Source: Ktedonobacterales bacterium
GTDB lineage: Bacteria > Chloroflexota > Ktedonobacteria > Ktedonobacterales > JADMIN01
Reading direction: 5' to 3'
Assembly: GCA_015478575.1 (NCBI GenBank)
Contig: JADMIN010000164.1
Coordinates: forward strand, 1 to 6,284
DNA length: 6,284 bases
Shown: piece by piece, positions 5,771 to 6,284 of the stretch
Position numbering within the stretch: the first letter of the stretch is position 1
Layout of the letters: the number at the start of each line of letters is the position of its first letter
Notes under the pieces: model-generated
What the model saw: only the letters and a program-made list of their open reading frames with translations
Databases searched by the model: none
Told to the model about the DNA's origin: nothing
Program-made: the position numbers and the translations under genes

Positions 5771-6284
5771 TCATCGCTCATCTTGCTCCGCGGTGTCGGC
5801 GCGATGCTGCTGAGAGGTGGTAGGCGCCAGCGCATAGAGGTCCTCTAAGAAAGCCAGTTCCGCGGCCAAGCCCGCGCGCAATCCCACCCGCGGCGCGTAG
5901 CCCAGCAGGTCATGCGCGCGCGCCGTGTCAGCGAAGGTGTCGCGTACATCGCCGCGTGCCGTCTCCTCAAAGCTGATGCGCACCTCGCGCCCGGCCAACT
6001 CTCCGAGCAGCGCCAACACTTCCCGCAACGAGACACGCGAGCCGCCAGCGATGTTGAAGACGTGCCCACTGGCGTCGGGTGCCTCGGCGGCCCGAACATT
6101 GGCCTCAACGATATCGCTGATATAGGTGAAGTCGCGCGTCTGGCCGCCGTCACCGAAGACATGCAGCGCGCGATCTTCCAGCAGCGCCTTGCCAAAGCGG
6201 TGAAAGGCCATATCCGGGCGCTGGCGTGGCCCATAGACGGTAAAGTAGCGGAGTGAGACGGTGGGCACCTGATAGGTGTGCCAG
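5771..6284 (-). CDS. NAD-dependent nucleotide-sugar epimerase/dehydratase, extended SDR (C-terminal part only)
   Basis: The frame is open to the right edge and ends at TGA 5771-5773; 170 residues are visible, roughly the C-terminal half of a ~310-330 residue enzyme. The Rossmann GxxGxxG and catalytic YxxxK lie outside the window. Visible family motifs, in order: LRYFTVYGPRQRPDMA close to the edge (the RYFNVYGPRQ signature that follows the active site); VFGDGGQTRDFTYISDIVEA (substrate-binding region); VFNIAGGSRVSL; and GDVRDTFADTARAHDLLGYAPRV, the usual C-terminal signature of UDP-sugar 4-epimerases. Such enzymes convert UDP-glucose, UDP-GlcNAc or UDP-glucuronate to their 4-epimers in the cytosol, feeding glycan synthesis; which sugar is used cannot be told from this part. 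The GTG at 6268 is an internal Val codon, because the same frame continues upstream as WHTYQ into the family signature. The gene ends in an 18-residue hydrophilic tail. It is separated by 370 bp from the next unit, so joint regulation is not certain. Confidence 0.9.
   Translation of the reverse strand, partial: WHTYQVPTVSLRYFTVYGPRQRPDMAFHRFGKALLEDRALHVFGDGGQTRDFTYISDIVEANVRAAEAPDASGHVFNIAGGSRVSLREVLALLGELAGREVRISFEETARGDVRDTFADTARAHDLLGYAPRVGLRAGLAAELAFLEDLYALAPTTSQQHRADTAEQDER

Noticed and set aside
5599..5823. Plus-strand frames in the gap and over the epimerase end
   Set aside because: Arg/Ala/Ser-rich composition, no RBS noticed, no homology I recognise, and overlap with the epimerase C-terminus.
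1..6284. tRNA/rRNA genes, CRISPR arrays, insertion sequences, att sites
   Set aside because: No cloverleaf-like segment, regularly spaced repeat, transposase motif or terminal inverted repeat was seen on either strand.

Overview
The window is a GC-rich bacterial segment in which every gene I can support lies on the minus strand. In transcription order (right to left) it holds: the C-terminal half of an extended-SDR nucleotide-sugar epimerase/dehydratase; a ~370 bp non-coding gap; a HlyD/RND-type membrane fusion protein; a five-pass membrane protein with a C-terminal TPR domain; and a very large membrane protein that runs off the left edge. The last combines two jelly-roll modules resembling the N-terminal domain of alpha-L-rhamnosidases with a GT-C type (PMT/ArnT-like) glycosyltransferase core. 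The taxon cannot be fixed from sequence alone. The high GC content, strong Shine-Dalgarno sites and an adaptor-type fusion protein without a visible outer-membrane partner would suit Chloroflexota or another GC-rich, largely monoderm lineage, but this is a low-confidence inference.

Layout: 5771-6284 is the epimerase (its N-terminal half lies beyond the right edge). 5401-5770 is intergenic and carries candidate control sequences. 4243-5400 is the fusion protein, 2699-4207 the membrane TPR protein and 1-2630 the GT-C protein (3' end missing). The spacers of 35 and 68 nt and the shared strand suggest that the last three form one transcription unit, with its promoter in 5401-5770.

Working model (inference): the positive-inside pattern places the main soluble part of all three operon products outside the cytoplasmic membrane: the lipoyl/barrel body of the fusion protein, the TPR domain, and the two jelly rolls together with the catalytic GT-C loop. 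With a nucleotide-sugar enzyme next door, the locus looks like part of a surface glycan or glycoprotein assembly or export system. The GT-C would transfer sugar from a polyprenyl-phosphate donor on the outer face, and the TPR and fusion proteins would act as scaffold or adaptor. The most unusual element is the GT-C protein's N-terminus: a membrane anchor followed by two tandem copies of a ~150-residue carbohydrate-binding-like module.
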